Source: Siphonodentalium dalli
Taxonomy: Eukaryota; Mollusca; Scaphopoda; Gadilida; Siphonodentaliidae
Assembly (NCBI GenBank): GCA_032622095.1
Contig: CP136069.1
Coordinates: forward strand, 42,882,194-42,946,193
Direction of reading: 5' to 3'
Length of the DNA stretch: 64,000 bases
Shown here: piece after piece, positions 1-13,547 of the stretch
Layout: the number at the start of each line of letters is the position of its first letter
Numbering within the stretch: the first letter of the stretch is position 1
Program-made: the position numbers and the translations under genes
The notes under the pieces: generated by a model
What the model saw: the letters and a program-made list of their open reading frames with translations, nothing else
What the model was told of the DNA's origin: nothing
Database searches by the model: none

Positions 1-9
1 TTATTACTC

Positions 10-376
10 TTCGCAGTGGGGCGCGGTAGGCATATTCTACACCGGGCCCAACGCGAACATCCGCATTTAGAAGTCATGTATGTGTGTGTATCTATTGTTA
101 ATGTTGTGTTCTGTTGTCTTCACTCAAGAGTTTTCGCATACATCAGTTAACAGCTACATGTACATAGTATATTCTCTCTGATAGATATTTAGAAGTGATT
201 TCACTGAATAAGAAACTACACAATATGCTCCTTCCCCGGTAACAGCAATGTACGATAATGATGTATTTGTATTTAAAACGGATTACCGTCGGCTTATAGC
301 TATATTTTCCAAGTCACCTAACCCCGTGTGGGCCCGGGGTAGAATAGTCCTACCGCCCCACTGCGAGGGGTAAGAA
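10..376. repeat. Inverted repeat pair at window start
   Basis: Bases 1-52 read in reverse complement match 326-376. Both carry GGGCCCGG, TAGAATA and CCTACCG followed by CCCACTGCGA. The two arms are about 50 bp with a 270-bp spacer, so this is either the two ends of a small element of about 375 bp or two nearby opposed copies of a dispersed repeat. The left arm touches the window edge, so the true boundary is unknown. I recognise no gene inside. Confidence 0.6.
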
Positions 377-782
377 TCCCCCAATGTGGAACCCTGTTTG
401 TCGTGGGGTGCATCCCGTTAGGTGTGGTGTATGAGTCCGGGGGTACTAGGGCGTCCGTATCACGTGAGGCATCGACCTGCGGATACGGCTTAGATTATGG
501 TCCTCTTTGGTCCTACATATCTTCAAGACGGGTGTTTGAGTTGACCCGGTCAATAAATAGGCTAATCACTCCTCTCCAGTGTTTCAGATTCAATTTGTGT
601 TATATGTTGTGTTGCTCGTCTGACTTGCCTAGTAAATATACCAGCATAGAACATGCAACTATTGATGTTAGATGATATTCTGAATTTGGAAGATGTGGAT
701 TGCCTTCGAAGACTATGTTCATTCATCCGACTGATAAACCTTAAGTTAAATAATATGCAGTGTGTTTTTGTTGTTGTTGTTG

Positions 783-955
783 GAGATAATGAAGGTAATG
801 ATACTGGCGATTGTGGGACGAGTAGGCGATGACGATAACGTGATGATAACGAAGACGCTGATACCGATTACGCGGTTACGGTGATGATGTCTCGACGACG
901 AGGACGACGAAATTGACTACCATAATGATGATGATGGTAATGATGACGATGATGG
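783..955. repeat. Degenerate GAY/GATGA trinucleotide-rich tract
   Basis: A 170-bp stretch dominated by GAT, GAC and GAA triplets (GATGATGATGG, GACGACGAGGACGACG). It looks like a decayed trinucleotide microsatellite. The open frame crossing it (913-1302) starts in a run of methionines made by ATG repeats and shows no protein family features. Confidence 0.6.
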
Positions 956-1403
956 GAAGTTCGTGTATATATTGTTCATATACTGCAACATTCTCAATCT
1001 TTTGTATATATCTTCTACTTGTATCTCAATATCTTTCTGATCAGAGAATAAACGTATTATTACTCGTACCAAGAATCAGGGTTCGCGTTGGCCCAAAATT
1101 CACAGGTGCCAACACTGTTGCCAATTGCATTATTTTTAGAGCCACTTTATACTTTCTGTTGCCACTTTTTTCTGATCAATATTTTTTGGTATCACTTTTG
1201 AATTTGGTTTTCCAAAATACAAAAACAATCAAATTACCTATTATATGTTTGGCTAATGTTTGTCAAATGGGAGTCAATATCCGTACTCATGCAGTGTTAT
1301 AATCGAGTAGAAATTCGAAACCCATTCACACCAACAATATAATAAGTCGATCTGACATAAGCCGCGGATCTATTATACACTTTCAATTAGGACCCAATTA
1401 GCT

Positions 1404-3648
1404 ATGTCGCGACCGGATATCAATGTGTGTTTTGTTTCCGACCGATTGACTCCAAGCTTTATTACACGCCCGATGGCTATCAATTGCCAAAAGAAAAGAA
1501 ATGAAATTATAACAAAAATTAGACGTTCCAAGCAAAAGTCTCTGGAGAAAACGCAGTCAATACTGGGTAGTTGTTTCACTGATTCCTCACTCTGGTGGAA
1601 AACACTAAACCATCTAATGAAACCGGAATCTAAACCAATACCAGCCCTGAAAACAGATCAGATTGTATTAACCGGACACGATGAAAAGGCAGATTTATTA
1701 AATAACTACTTTTGTAAAATCTCTTCCATATCCGACGAAGATAAGTTAGAGTTACCCCTCTTTGATTGGCTGACGAATAAACGCCTAGATGAAATTGAAA
1801 TTACTTATGAACGTGTACTAGAACGTTCAAACTCAATCAAAACATCTAAAGCGGCCGGTTACGACAGTATTAGTCCTAAAGTTTAAAAATTGTTCTATAT
1901 CGCTAGCCAAACCACTAGCATTTGCTTTCAAGATTTTCATTAAAAAATCGTACTTTCCATCAGAATGGAAAAAAGCAAACGTATGCCCAATTTTCAAAAA
2001 GGGAGATCCCAGCGATCCATCCAATTATCGACCAGTATCTTTGCTTAGTTGTCTTTCTAAGGTTTTTGAAAAATGTCTGTTCTATCATATATCAAAACAC
2101 CTCCGAACTAATAAGCTTTTAAGCGACTTACAATCAGGATTTACACCGAATGATAGCACCGTATTCCAATTAATTGATATTTATCACTATATTATCTCAG
2201 CCCTTGATGACGGGAAGGAAATAAGGGGTGTGTTCTGCTATATAAGCAAGGCGTTTGACAAAGTTTGGCACAGGGGTCTCATTTTCAAACTTAAAAGAAT
2301 GGGTATAACAGGGAAAATTTTAAAACTCTTGGAAAATTATCTCGAAAATAGACAACAAAGAGTTACAATTTCTAATTTTAATTCTCCATGGAAAGAAGTT
2401 AAAGCAGGAGTGCCTCAAGGATCCATACTCGGCCCTCTTCTCTTTCTCGTGTACGTAAACGACATAGTCGATGGAATTACATGCAACATACGTTTATTTG
2501 CTGATGATACATCACTTTATATTGCTATAGAAGATCCCATAATTGCTGCAGAGGTGATAAATTCAGACCTACACAAAATATTCAACTGGTCGAAAACCTG
2601 GGCAGTTAAATTTAACCCATTGAAAACAGAATCCTTGCTTGTATCGTGGAAACAAATACCCATACACCAACCAGTATTAAATATGGCCAACGAGAGCATA
2701 GATGAGGTGGAAACACATAAACATTTGGGTCTGACATTCAATCGGCAGGGGAAATGGAAAGACCATATAGAAGATATTGAAAATCGAGCGACCAAAAGAA
2801 TGTACATACTGAGGAAATATAAATTTATCCTTGACAGAAGAACTTTAGAAAGAATCTATTTGTCCTATATTCGACCTGTCTTGGAATATGCTTCCTCAGT
2901 ATGGGATAACTGTACAGGCGAAGAAGCCAATTCTTTAGAAGATATTCAATACGAAGCAGCTAGACTAGTAACCGGTGGGAGGAGAAGTTGTAATAAAGAC
3001 ATAGTTCTCCAAGAAATTGGTTGGGACACATTATCAAAACGGAGAGAACATTCTAAACTTGTACTATATTTTAAAATGACGAAAAAACTAACTCCCCCTT
3101 ACTTATACAATGCTGTTCCGAATAAAGTATCGCGCACAAGTGGATATGACACGAGATCAGATGACCTTAGAGTACCTTTCTGCAACTCAGTTACTTATCA
3201 GAAATCCTTTCTTCCACGATCTATCAATCTATGGAACAAGTTAAAACCAGAAGCCAGGAACTGTGAAACACTCTCAGACTTTAAAGTGTTTCTGAATAGC
3301 GGTATAAAAGAACGTCCTCGATATCTGGAATTTGCATATACGAGAGCAAGCCATATATACCATTGTCGACTAAGACTGGAATGCAGTAATTTAAATCATG
3401 ATCTTCACAGCAATCACTTGAGAGATAATCCGTTATGTATATGTGGTACCGAAGAAACAGCAGAACATTTTCTTTTTTATTGTCGCAGGTTCTCTGCTGA
3501 AAGAAATAGGTGCTTCGCAGGGTTAATAACCCGACCAGGCATAGCAACCCTGCTACATGGAAGCAGCGAAGTATCACTGGAAGAGAATATAGATATATTT
3601 CTGAGGGTTCAAAAATTTATATTGTTGTCTAAACGATTCTCAAATTGA
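1404..3648 (+). pseudogene. LINE reverse transcriptase ORF, frameshifted and motif-A mutant
   Basis: The frame opening at 1404 holds the pre-RT linker (from about 1480, NEIITKIRRSKQ) and stops at 1886. The frame continuing to 3648 holds the palm: SNYRPVSLL near 2030, SKAFDKVWH near 2242, GVPQGSILGPLLF near 2408, and the catalytic FADDTSLY near 2500. It then has a thumb region and a C-terminal zinc-knuckle-like segment (CICGTEETAEHFLFYC) near 3440. Joining the two needs one base added near 1880-1890. The motif A position that normally holds the first catalytic aspartate (FCDISKAFD in relatives) is Tyr here (codon 2239-2241), so this copy should be catalytically inactive. The domains and frame break are seen directly; inactivity follows from known RT chemistry. 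Confidence 0.85.
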
Positions 3649-3733
3649 ACTTTACCCAAGTCGCTCTCCGTATAAATACGTATAAATAAGTTTAAATAAG
3701 TTTAAATAAGTATAAATAAATACAAATAAATAA
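1404..3733 (+). mobile_element. 5'-truncated non-LTR retrotransposon (LINE, CR1/Jockey group)
   Basis: Plus-strand LINE relic. No AP-endonuclease domain is visible upstream, so the 5' part is missing; recognisable homology begins near 1480. The 3' end is an imperfect array of TAAATA/TAAATAAG units at about 3675-3733, the kind of microsatellite tail many non-LTR elements carry. Clade assignment rests on the reverse-transcriptase motifs and the Cys/His C-terminal segment and is approximate. The copy is dead (see the ORF entry). Confidence 0.85.
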
Positions 3734-6700
3734 ATGGTAATTCCTGCTCATACACGAAACAAGGCGAGTGTACAAAGGCCCATTATCACATAGAAGTGAC
3801 TAAATATACAGCACAACTCAGAAAACTAGAAAATATCTCTTATTTCCTATTCTGTCTTCGGGCATGATAACCTAGAGTTGCTCGTAATAAGTATATACAT
3901 ACAATGCATCACTCTTGTCGTATCGATCTTGAAACGTTAATTATGCTATGCTTATTGTAAACTGACCGAGTGGGGTCAATGGTCAGGTCACAAACAAACA
4001 AACAGGTAGTAACAATTCAGTTCAACTGATGCGTGGACTGCCCAACAGTGACCCATTATTATGGGTTACTGTTGGACAGTCTATGCCCCAGACGGCTGAC
4101 AATGATAATAATACGATAGTAAAATTTAAACAAAAACAAGATCTAACTGTGAAAAGAACATTATGAAAAAGCAATAAAGACACCACCACATGTGTATGAC
4201 AAAGATGGGGAAATGGCTAATATAAGCATTACACTTTCTGCCAAATCCCATTCTCTAAAATAATTGTCTTTATGTATATTATACAACTCTGTTAATTAAT
4301 GTGCATGATTTAGAGAAATAAATATGTTTACACCAAAAGGCAAAAAGCTAGGTGCCAATTTTTGTAGCCAATCCGGATTTTTTTGGAGCCATTTCATTGT
4401 TTTTATAGCAATTTGCTAAATTGGCCATAGGCAGCGCGAACCCTGCCAAGAATATGTCGATGCCATTTGCATACCATAAGATATGTTATGGCAGACAACT
4501 CCAATCATTCACTCACTTGAATGAGTTTGTTCGAAACATCGGCTTACCCAATGGAGATAAACATGTAAATGTCATGATTGGTAGTTGTTTTTAAAATGTA
4601 TACATGATACATCGCACAGAAAATCCAATCAGTAATAGCGATAAGAATCATGTTCTTTCCAACTGCTCCACATGCAGTATATATGCTGCAAACTAATGTG
4701 TTTCCAAGGATTTAATTTCAGCAAGCTTCTATCAATAAGATTTAGTCTAACAGTATTTAATCCATATAAACCATAACAAAGTAATTACAATATAATAAAC
4801 GGATATGGTATAAAGGGGATTCGACAACAAGCAATTATCTTAAAGCTGTCGTCTCCAGTTATGGTGTGACTGATCCCAGAACGGGAGTGGGCTTGGTTTA
4901 AGTGCGATGTATTTCAGAAAATTTGAGGTTCACAGTTAGCGATTATCAATTTGCCTCGCATCGCCACACGTGGTGGGTTTGTTTCGATCGGTGTGTCACT
5001 ATTAAGTTATATGGTATACACGGTTTCAATGAGAATAAGAGACAGAGATATTAAGTTGGTATTAGTCATATTAATATAAGATCAGTGAGAGAAAAAGAAA
5101 GCGATTTATAGAGTATTGTTTTTGGAGAGAAGAGAATTTGAAGATATATGGATAATCTGATATAGACAGATTTTGGATAGCTGACGTTGCATCACGGTAA
5201 AAGTTTCACAAAGAATTCAGAATTGACCGCGGGAGCGTTTTTTAATGTGATCTGGTTGTACACTAACGCATTGTTGCATATCATTTGCTTGATTAGGATA
5301 TTATGCACGGGTGCGTTTAACGAGAGAGTCGTGGCCATTATTAACTGAATCGTTTGGTGATTTTTTGTACTTCTCCAGAAATGGTTATAGTATCGTCAAG
5401 TAAGAGATTAGTTGAACCACGGAGAGGAATCTCGGTGGTAATATTACATAGCCCAGACATTGTGGGTGTAGATAACGTTTGGTGCCATTAAGTCTGAATA
5501 GGTGTGTACTTTAAGTGGCTACAACGCAGTCTAAGTCGGGAATGCAATGTATACCTGCCCGTCGCGTGTATATGCATGGTAACCATTTAGGGATCTTATT
5601 CAGGTTAGGATTCATTGACTTTGAGAATGTCACTACAATCGAATCCATCGCAGTCCTGCGTGTGTCAAGGCTGTTCCACAATGTGGTTGTTGGTGGAAGG
5701 AAGGATCATATGTGGTATTCGTTATCGAAAACTGGGACCATAAAAATTATATTGTCCTGTGATGCATCCCTACTAATTTTCACAGGTAGCAATCCGCGAT
5801 TTCTGGCAATTTGAGGTGGTACTGTACCACAACCCTCTGCTGCGCCATGGTTACAAGATACAGCAATTATCGGAGTATTTAGTTGTCTGTACTTTGACTG
5901 GATTGTCACATCAAAAGTTGAATTATCTCTCTTGGACTGTATGAAAAACACTCATTTGTAACCATGACTGCGAAAGTCAGCCCATAATCATAAATAAATG
6001 TAAGATATATTAAAAAATAAAGAAAAGTTATCGTATCAATTTTGTCTTTGAAGTGCAGACGACTGTGTTCAAGGGAGAGAAATCAGGCTCTGCTTTTGGA
6101 GTACCATACAGAGCTGGCCCACACCTGATAGCAAACATATACATCGTATTCAAACATCATCCCATTGTGTATACTATGGTGCCTTTATAAAAAAAATTAA
6201 GACATCAAAACAGTACTGAATAACACAGGCCGAACTGACAGTTATAGCCCGTATGTGCTTAAACTCCTAGTTTCAGCCCTCATATACACTCATGAAATCG
6301 TATATTGCTACCTTAGATATATTGGTGTCTGCTCATACACCATCTTGTAGAAAAGTTAAGAAGTATCGACTTAATGAAGACCTATTTGCACCCGTTACAA
6401 TACGAGCTGCTTCATGTTGTATGTGTTCAATAATATCATACTCATACTACACACAACCATCCCATACTAAGGGTTCAAAAAGGGTTTCCACTAGGCTGAT
6501 AACTTGTCATATCCCCTCCATCTATGCCACTTAATTTAGAGTATTAGCCGGAGTTTGAGACACGTGACGCCAAAAACCAGATGTTTCTATTCAATTGTTC
6601 CGAATTTCGTTGGAAAAATGGCGGCCAGATGTCATCTTGGATTACACGTTTGAATCAAACGGCAGACAATGCAGCCCACATTTATTGCAGAAAATGTTTT

Positions 6701-7380
6701 GAAAAAATACAGCCATAACATGTTCCGGGTCACCTCTAGGTGGGAGATTCCATGTTTACACGTGGTCGCCGGCAGCCATCTTGCATTTTATTCTTTGCAT
6801 GGCTAAATCTTTTGGCACGCCCTGCAGGCCGCATCCCTCATCCGACCATCACCAAACTTCATATGGATCTTCCGCGTGGCCTCAATATGGGAGTTTTCAA
6901 TATTTTCCGAAATTCGTTTAAAAGGTGTTCCACATTTATTGGAGTAACGTTTGAATTTAAAACAATTTAATCTGAACAATACGATCCGTTCACTAAACAT
7001 GTTTGACTTTCCTTATTCTTTAGCATTCCATTGACTGCTCAGCATGACACGAACGTCTCTCCAAGTTGAGCTATTTTGTCATTGACACTTTCATTCGCAA
7101 GCATGTCTGACAATAATATTGCAAGTTATACAGATATTGATTTTGACAGCTGATGGGAATGAAGGGTGGCCAGGTAACGTTTTAGTTTTTTGTTTTTGTA
7201 TTCGGGACAGACATACACTTGGAATAACATTGGACAGATTCAGCAATTTATGGTATTTCCATTCCCTCGTCCTGCTCAAAACTGCTAATCACTATCCCGA
7301 ATATGATTTTATCTGTCCAAACAAAGATATTTATACACTCTAGATCTATATGATATTATATGTACCCCAGTTTTACCATT
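3734..7380. other. Gene-less AT-rich DNA with one hairpin
   Basis: I see no convincing coding exon. A hairpin lies at about 4033-4080: GACTGCCCAACAGTGACCCA pairs with its reverse complement across a short TTATTA loop. Around 4340-4440 runs of GCCA/GCAATTT words resemble 1085-1180 and 62370-62460, so a decayed dispersed repeat is likely. The open frames at 5515-5814 and 6740-6970 have no domain, splice or codon signal I can support. Confidence 0.4.
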
Positions 7381-7720
7381 TTAATGTTTTTTTACTTTAA
7401 GAGGTATTGTTTTTATTTACTGTCAAAATAAAAGCTCCTATATTCTGTTTCATCTTTTAAACCTTTCTATACTAAAACATCATTGATGAGTAGTTATCAC
7501 ATAGGAAATGTTCGAACAATAAGTTCAACAAACAACCATTTAGGTCGTTTGTTGAACTTATTATCTAAACATTTCCCTCAATAAATTGGGCTCCGTGTGC
7601 ACTTTTATGTATCTGTCGTCTGCTTTTGTCACCTTAGCATCCCTCCATATAAATAATAAACCATTCTTTTGACTGAATGGGAGAATCAATTTAGTATACA
7701 TAAAAATGGTTAACAATCGA
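7380..7720 (+). repeat. Dispersed repeat with hairpin, copy 1
   Basis: The core at about 7500-7577 is a hairpin: GGAAATGTTCGAACAATAAG, a loop, then AACTTATTATCTAAACATTTCC. The flank reads ATAAATAATAAACCATTC and CTGAATGGG. Related sequence recurs reversed at 16985-17240, forward at 52440-52690, and as a fragment at 63722-63790. A MITE-like family is the likely explanation; I could not fix its ends. Confidence 0.6.
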
Positions 7721-8054
7721 CTCTAAATAAACAGTTTTGCCGCCGCAGATTGTGTGCCTAAAATGGAAAAGCTTGAAATCATATTTTATTCTTTATTTCA
7801 GAATTAATTTATTTAGTAATGAACTAATAATTGATTCGTTGCCTGCTTTGCCGTCATCAGTTGACAATCGAAATGTTCACATCGAACATTGGAAAATCCG
7901 AAAAACATTTATTTGGTCACACGATCCCTGCTAGGATTTACATCTACATTTCGCTTTTTATTGTGTAAACATGTTAGCAAGTATGATAAGCATCAAATGA
8001 GTTTTTCCAATCCAATGGGTTTTCTAACAGGAGACACTCCGATGGATGGCTTTG

Positions 8055-8382
8055 TACGCTAGTTGGGACACTCATTAGATGGTGTGGGACATTCTACATG
8101 GGATGTTTTTACACACTGGTCCTGGTGGTTTGAGGCAATCGTCGTGGCGCTTGGGACGCCTATTGGATGATTGTGAACACTCACTGATTGGTTTGGGGCA
8201 CACATTGGTTGGTTTCGTATTCTCAACTGATGGTTTGAGACGCTCGTTGTGTGGTTTGGAACATCACGTGCATTATTTGGGACACTCTATGGGTGATATA
8301 TGGCAATCGTTGAATGGTTTGAAACACTCATTTTGGTGGGTTTGGACACCATTTGGATGTTTTGCGACACTAGTTGGGTTTA
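8055..8382 (+). repeat. Degenerate 24-bp minisatellite
   Basis: About 13 decayed copies of a unit near GTTTGGGACACTCATTGGAT plus GGTT. The period is close to 24 bases, so the plus frame from 8079 to 8429 stays open and reads as an imperfect octapeptide repeat (GLGHTLVG, GLRRSLCG, GLKHSF). The openness of the frame is explained by the repeat having a period divisible by three. There is no start context, signal or known domain to support a protein. Confidence 0.75.
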
Positions 8383-8429
8383 TTTCTGATAAAATTGGCA
8401 TTAGTGGTTCATATCCGGCATTTAATTAG

Positions 8430-10182
8430 TATTCAGTACGCCGATGTGTTCGATTCCGGATATCCTGGTCATTAATATAATAATTTATTTTTCTTCGAAA
8501 TTTAGTTTAAATCTATTTTAATTTGAGCCAAATCCTCGTGATATGGCTCATAATTATCAGATATTGATTTAACATGGTATATTTTTTTCTTTAAATAAAA
8601 TGGAAACTATCTTGTGAAATGTAGCAAAAATTGGCCAACTTGACCGCTTCCGGACACCATTTTGGATTTTGTCATGACAACAAATAATAATTAGTTTTTG
8701 TAGCATGTTTCTGCCATCTTTATAACTTAAATTTAAATTCCAGTGAAGTTTATATTCCAAAAATAACGAAATATTTTACTATAAAGCCATACATGAAAAT
8801 ATGATTTTTACAAAGAGCTATAGAAACAATTTCGTATGTGATATGTATAATAATTAAACAGGCAGTCACGGAGAACAATATATAAGTTATAACTTCTCAG
8901 GAAGAGTTTGTAGCAAAGAGAGAGAGAGAGAGACTCATCTCTTACAATATATATATATCTATCTAGCCAACGCCCCTGCCCAATCCGTCTCGCATTTCGA
9001 TTGGACCATACGGTTGTCCAAACAGGTTAATATAATATATTCGAAATTTCATCCATGGTAGCTTTCCAACGTATAGAGTATGAAGCGAGCAAGGGCATTG
9101 ACCTTTTAGATTAACCATACTTACGCCGCGTCTATCAGTAGATAGAGTTACAAAACACTTATAACCGTTTCATGATTTTTGTTTCCTAAGACAAAAAACT
9201 TGATGATTTCGTGATAGAGATAAAAACTGTCCCATTTGGAAAATGGATAGATGTGAATACAACACAAGTTCATAAACACCGGGATGTCATAATCCGATAA
9301 TGTTTTTGGCTTTCCGTATAGTTGATTCTGGACCAACGGTGGGAATAGTGCATGGCATCTTCGTTACTATCCGTTCGTCCTGGTATTATCCTGGATAATC
9401 GCCTTGTTTCAGTACGAAAGTTGATTAATTTCAACTTGACGTTGAATTCGGGCGTAATTTGGTTAAGGGTCAATATAGTTTAATATCTAGGGTATGACTT
9501 CCTATCATGGCTTATATCGCCTTGTTTCGGTACGAAAGTTGATTACATTACAACTTGACCTTGAATTCGGGCGTAATTTGGTTAAGGGTGTAGGACTTCA
9601 TATGGCATGCTTGCACGTTGTGTAAGAAACTGAAATTAATTAAGTCTGGGTAATGATCTTGGCATCAGCGTGAGACATCACGCTGTATGTGTAGCACCAC
9701 GTGTTTGTTGTCTTGAACTGGCCATTGAACCGACTAAACATTTTGGTGGGACTTAAAGGCCCTACAAATATGTACAAATGCTTTATAACATAAATAATAA
9801 TGGAAATTCTATTTAAATGCCACATATTTTATATATATTCCTTGTGACTTTTTCCTGGCAGGAATTCGATACACCGAATTCTTTGCGTAACATCGCATAT
9901 TCTTTAACACGAACTGCCATGTGTGTGTATCTGAAGTTCCTGCTGTGAGGATTTATTTATTCTCAGTGAAAGTTTGTTTTTCAAGAAGTCGTCAAAATCA
10001 TCTGTGTCTATTATTAGTACTACCGTCCAACTTGAATCACTGGATGCTATGGTTCTCACGTGTTGGAGGATTAGATTATCGTGAATTACTATGGTTCCCA
10101 ACGTATCTTTAACCAGTATTATCTTCTATGAAATTATCAGGATTATTTGGATACATTTCATTTTCTTCTATGTGATATTTCG
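8430..10182. other. Gene-less DNA with a tandem duplication and microsatellites
   Basis: A (GA)n run sits at about 8917-8934 and a short (AT)n at 8948-8960. At about 9397-9475 and 9514-9592 the same roughly 78-bp segment (ATCGCCTTGTTTC, CGTAATTTGGTTAAGGG) occurs twice in direct orientation with a period near 117, a tandem duplication. I see no coding exon. Confidence 0.5.
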
Positions 10183-10684
10183 TTAAAGGCACGTGAGGCC
10201 TTAGTTGTCGAAAATATTCATATTTGTTCCAATCACCGTAAACAGAAAAACATTAAAATGCATACAGTTTCGTTCACATATACCATGACCATCGCGTAAA
10301 CAGCATGTTATCATAAAGTCCTACTATATTTTACCTAAGCAAGAGCCTGGTTGTGTTACAGGAGACATCACAATGCTACTGGCTAATCACACACAAATGG
10401 CATAAACGCTCTTTACTAGTTCCATATCAGGAGTTCACCAACAAAGAACGCTCTTTATGTTTACCATCATAATATAAACAAACACCAGAAAAGTTACTTT
10501 TTATGCTTTTGTTTACATAACAATGGTCAAACATAACACAATAACATTCTGTTTATGCGATATTTCTTATTTGTATACGGACAAAGTATGGCTACATTTT
10601 GATGTTCTTTCTGTTTGTGGTGCTTTTTGACGGGTGGAAATATTTTCACAGGATACCCACCGCCAAGGCCAACCGTACCTTTAA
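10183..10684. mobile_element. TTAA-flanked non-autonomous element, family C copy 1
   Basis: Element 10187-10680 (494 bp) is bracketed by TTAA at 10183-10186 and 10681-10684. The ends are inverted: AGGCACGTGAGGCC at the left, and GGCCAACCGTACCT at the right. It is nearly identical to 25287-25785 and more distantly related to 54781-55362. All three copies have the same TTAA bracket, so TTAA target duplication is the best reading. It has no coding capacity. It carries the word AACGCTCTTTA twice. Confidence 0.8.
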
Positions 10685-13540
10685 GGGTAAGTTTTGTCTT
10701 TTGATATTTTGCTTAATTTCTCTACTCGGATACTCTGTGTCGTCAACAGACATTCAGTCTAGTATAACCCGCAGACACTCTAGAATACCGTAGTAGATTG
10801 GCACACCTTTCCATATTTTCTTTTCGTGTGGTTACACAATGACTGATTATTCCATTCATTACTTTCCGACTCGTCAACTCTGATCAACTTTAGTCTGGTT
10901 CGAAACCTAAACACATTAAACCATTAATATTTTGTAAACATCCTCTCAACCGCAGATAACTTCAACAGGTGAGACATTTTTAACTTGTATAACGCAAACC
11001 TACAAATGACGATACATGTACATCGATCTATATCATTTTAAATCAAAATTTTAACCTATTTCGAGCGTGTCGTAACACAAAATACCACTAACAATGTGTG
11101 TAGATATACTTGCAAAACATTTGAACTATTTGGCTAACCTGAAACATTCCCCAACAATTGTTTTGAATACTTCTCATTATCTCACTTGAACTGACTTAAT
11201 TCCAAAGCATGAACATTTCTCTCTGGGCGCAACCAGTCTCTTAACAAACTGTCATAAATAACTATGTTTTTCCAATAGATTATCCGAGCACAGTAACACT
11301 TAAATTAATTTACTGACAGAACAACTTTATCTAATTTCCAAACATTGATTTGTTCAAAACCAGAACTCACTAAAATCATACCGACAAACTTGACAATATC
11401 CTAAAATCAGCAGTAAATTGTGCAGACCTATAAGCGGCATAATGGTGAGACCATTTACTACATGTTTAACCAGAATTTCCAAGAAATAATTTTGTTCAGT
11501 GATCCACGTTATTCAAAACAATTGGTTTCACCCTCAAACAAGCTTACAAAAGTGCGTTAATACTATATGTAAATGACTTCAACTTGCTCAGAACAACACT
11601 ACAAGGACCCAAAAATTTATTTTAAAACCAAAACTTCTGTGTCATAAGTCAGAAAACATTTGTATTTATGGTAAACCCATACACTGTATACCATAATATG
11701 TTTCTTTAAGCACTGTCTAAATTACACGTACGTAACCATAACTTTGTGACAAATTTTTACTCTGAAAAGTTTTAATTAAATCCAACTTGTTTGAAAACAA
11801 GCAGACAGACAAACTAACTGCCTACTAGTTGGACAACTTTTGATTGACCCACATTTTGTTCAAATAAAAACTAATATAATCAACTGATTACTTGCTGTGA
11901 GAATTTTCTTATTCACCACATCTGCATAATGCAAAAAATTCTCATAATTCACTGGGACTCATTTTTGTGAAGATCAATTGTAACATCAATCTTTTCCGCT
12001 TTTTTGGATACCATATAACGATGTTCACTAATGTTATCCCAGTAATTATGTATACAATGAACCTATTACACCTGATAACATTTGTCAAATTTAAACTATT
12101 CACAATGAGCGTACGTGTAACTAATAAATACCACATGTACCAATGGTAGAAATAACAACCACATAACAGTATATATCCTTATAACAAAGGAATATGAACC
12201 CCTCGAAAACCAATCTTTATTTCAACTTGCATTGATAACTCATATTTTGATAAGTTTTTATCAACGGGAACAACTAGACTTTATATACATGGATCGCTTC
12301 CTTTGTATAACCAGATTACTTCAAAGCTAAGCAATTACCACAGAACAAGCGATAGAGTTTCCCGGAAACATTTTCTATTTACTCATGGCCAATTTACGCA
12401 AAAATTTAGACCAGATATCATTTATTTAAATTACTCCACAAGCAAGAAAACTACGACGAATCGGCACAACGATATTTTCATTAGTTTTCAAACTTTTAAC
12501 TATACATATGTCTAACTATGGTAAATCGTCTCAACAATTTTAAACCAATGAACTCGACATAGACACAAAACAAGAGAACTAAGACAAAACCAGCACAATG
12601 GTATTTTAATTAGTTTTCAAATCATGCTTTCAACTATGGTCAATTGACGCAACAATTTTAAACCCAAAAAATCGACATTAATGTCTATGAAGGGGTTGTA
12701 AACCAGCCAATGCGCAAATCGTCTCCTTCGTACAGTATGAATCACTCATGGGTATATGTTCTTATCGTCATTTGTGTTGTACTCTGCCTACGCACTTTAA
12801 AGACACGGATGGCCTTGGTTGTAGATCATAATTTATCAATAAAAGTGACCAAATTTTGCAAATTTCCTCAAGAATATACTAATAGTATAGTATAATGATA
12901 GTACGATAGGATAGTATCCACAAAAAACGAATGTGCGAGTCGAGAGTTAGTTTATATACAGGCTACAGCACATAAAAGGTGCAATGACCAAAATACTCAA
13001 CACCGTGGTCATTTTTTTTTCTGGAAGATTGATTCACGTTGGCCCATTTAACGCCGAAATATTGAGTCGTGGGGATTAGCGAGCGCTATGCTGTAAATAA
13101 CATCGTACAGTTTTAACCATAATTTATCCATTTGGATATCCCCGGTGTTGAGTGTTTTGCTTATCGCACACTCTATTTTCACTGTAGTGTAACACAACAT
13201 GACCTTTGTTTACCAATTCAATGACAACTTCTGCAAATGATACCAGATGTCTTGGTTATATTAAAAATCTTGGAAAATATCCAGAGAAAAAATATTGGAT
13301 GCCATCTTCTATGTTATATTGTGGGAATAGGACATTACTCTTCGTACTACTACAATGTTCTAAAATAACTCACATCGCGTGAACCCGAAATGTGTTGTTC
13401 TGCGAGATATTCCCATAGCCCCATTGACACGGCCAGATCAGCCTGGCAGTATACAAACATAGGGTGTATTGACCATCGGGCATTTAATTTTTGCAGTTTG
13501 CAGTGCAATTTTCCCAGCGTATGAACGTACCCTAATGCTA
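10685..13540. other. AT-rich DNA, nothing recognised
   Basis: Low-GC sequence without a coding exon, TIR pair or clear tandem repeat that I can support. Short open frames at 11942-12149 lie on both strands at the same place, as expected by chance in AT-rich DNA. Confidence 0.4.
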
Positions 13541-13547
13541 TTTACGC

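Noticed and set aside
913-1302. 129-codon frame starting with repeated methionines
   Set aside because: It begins in an ATG-rich trinucleotide tract and then runs into AT-rich DNA; no domain or splice support.
5515-5951. Overlapping frames on both strands
   Set aside because: Open on both strands over the same place with no family features; likely chance.
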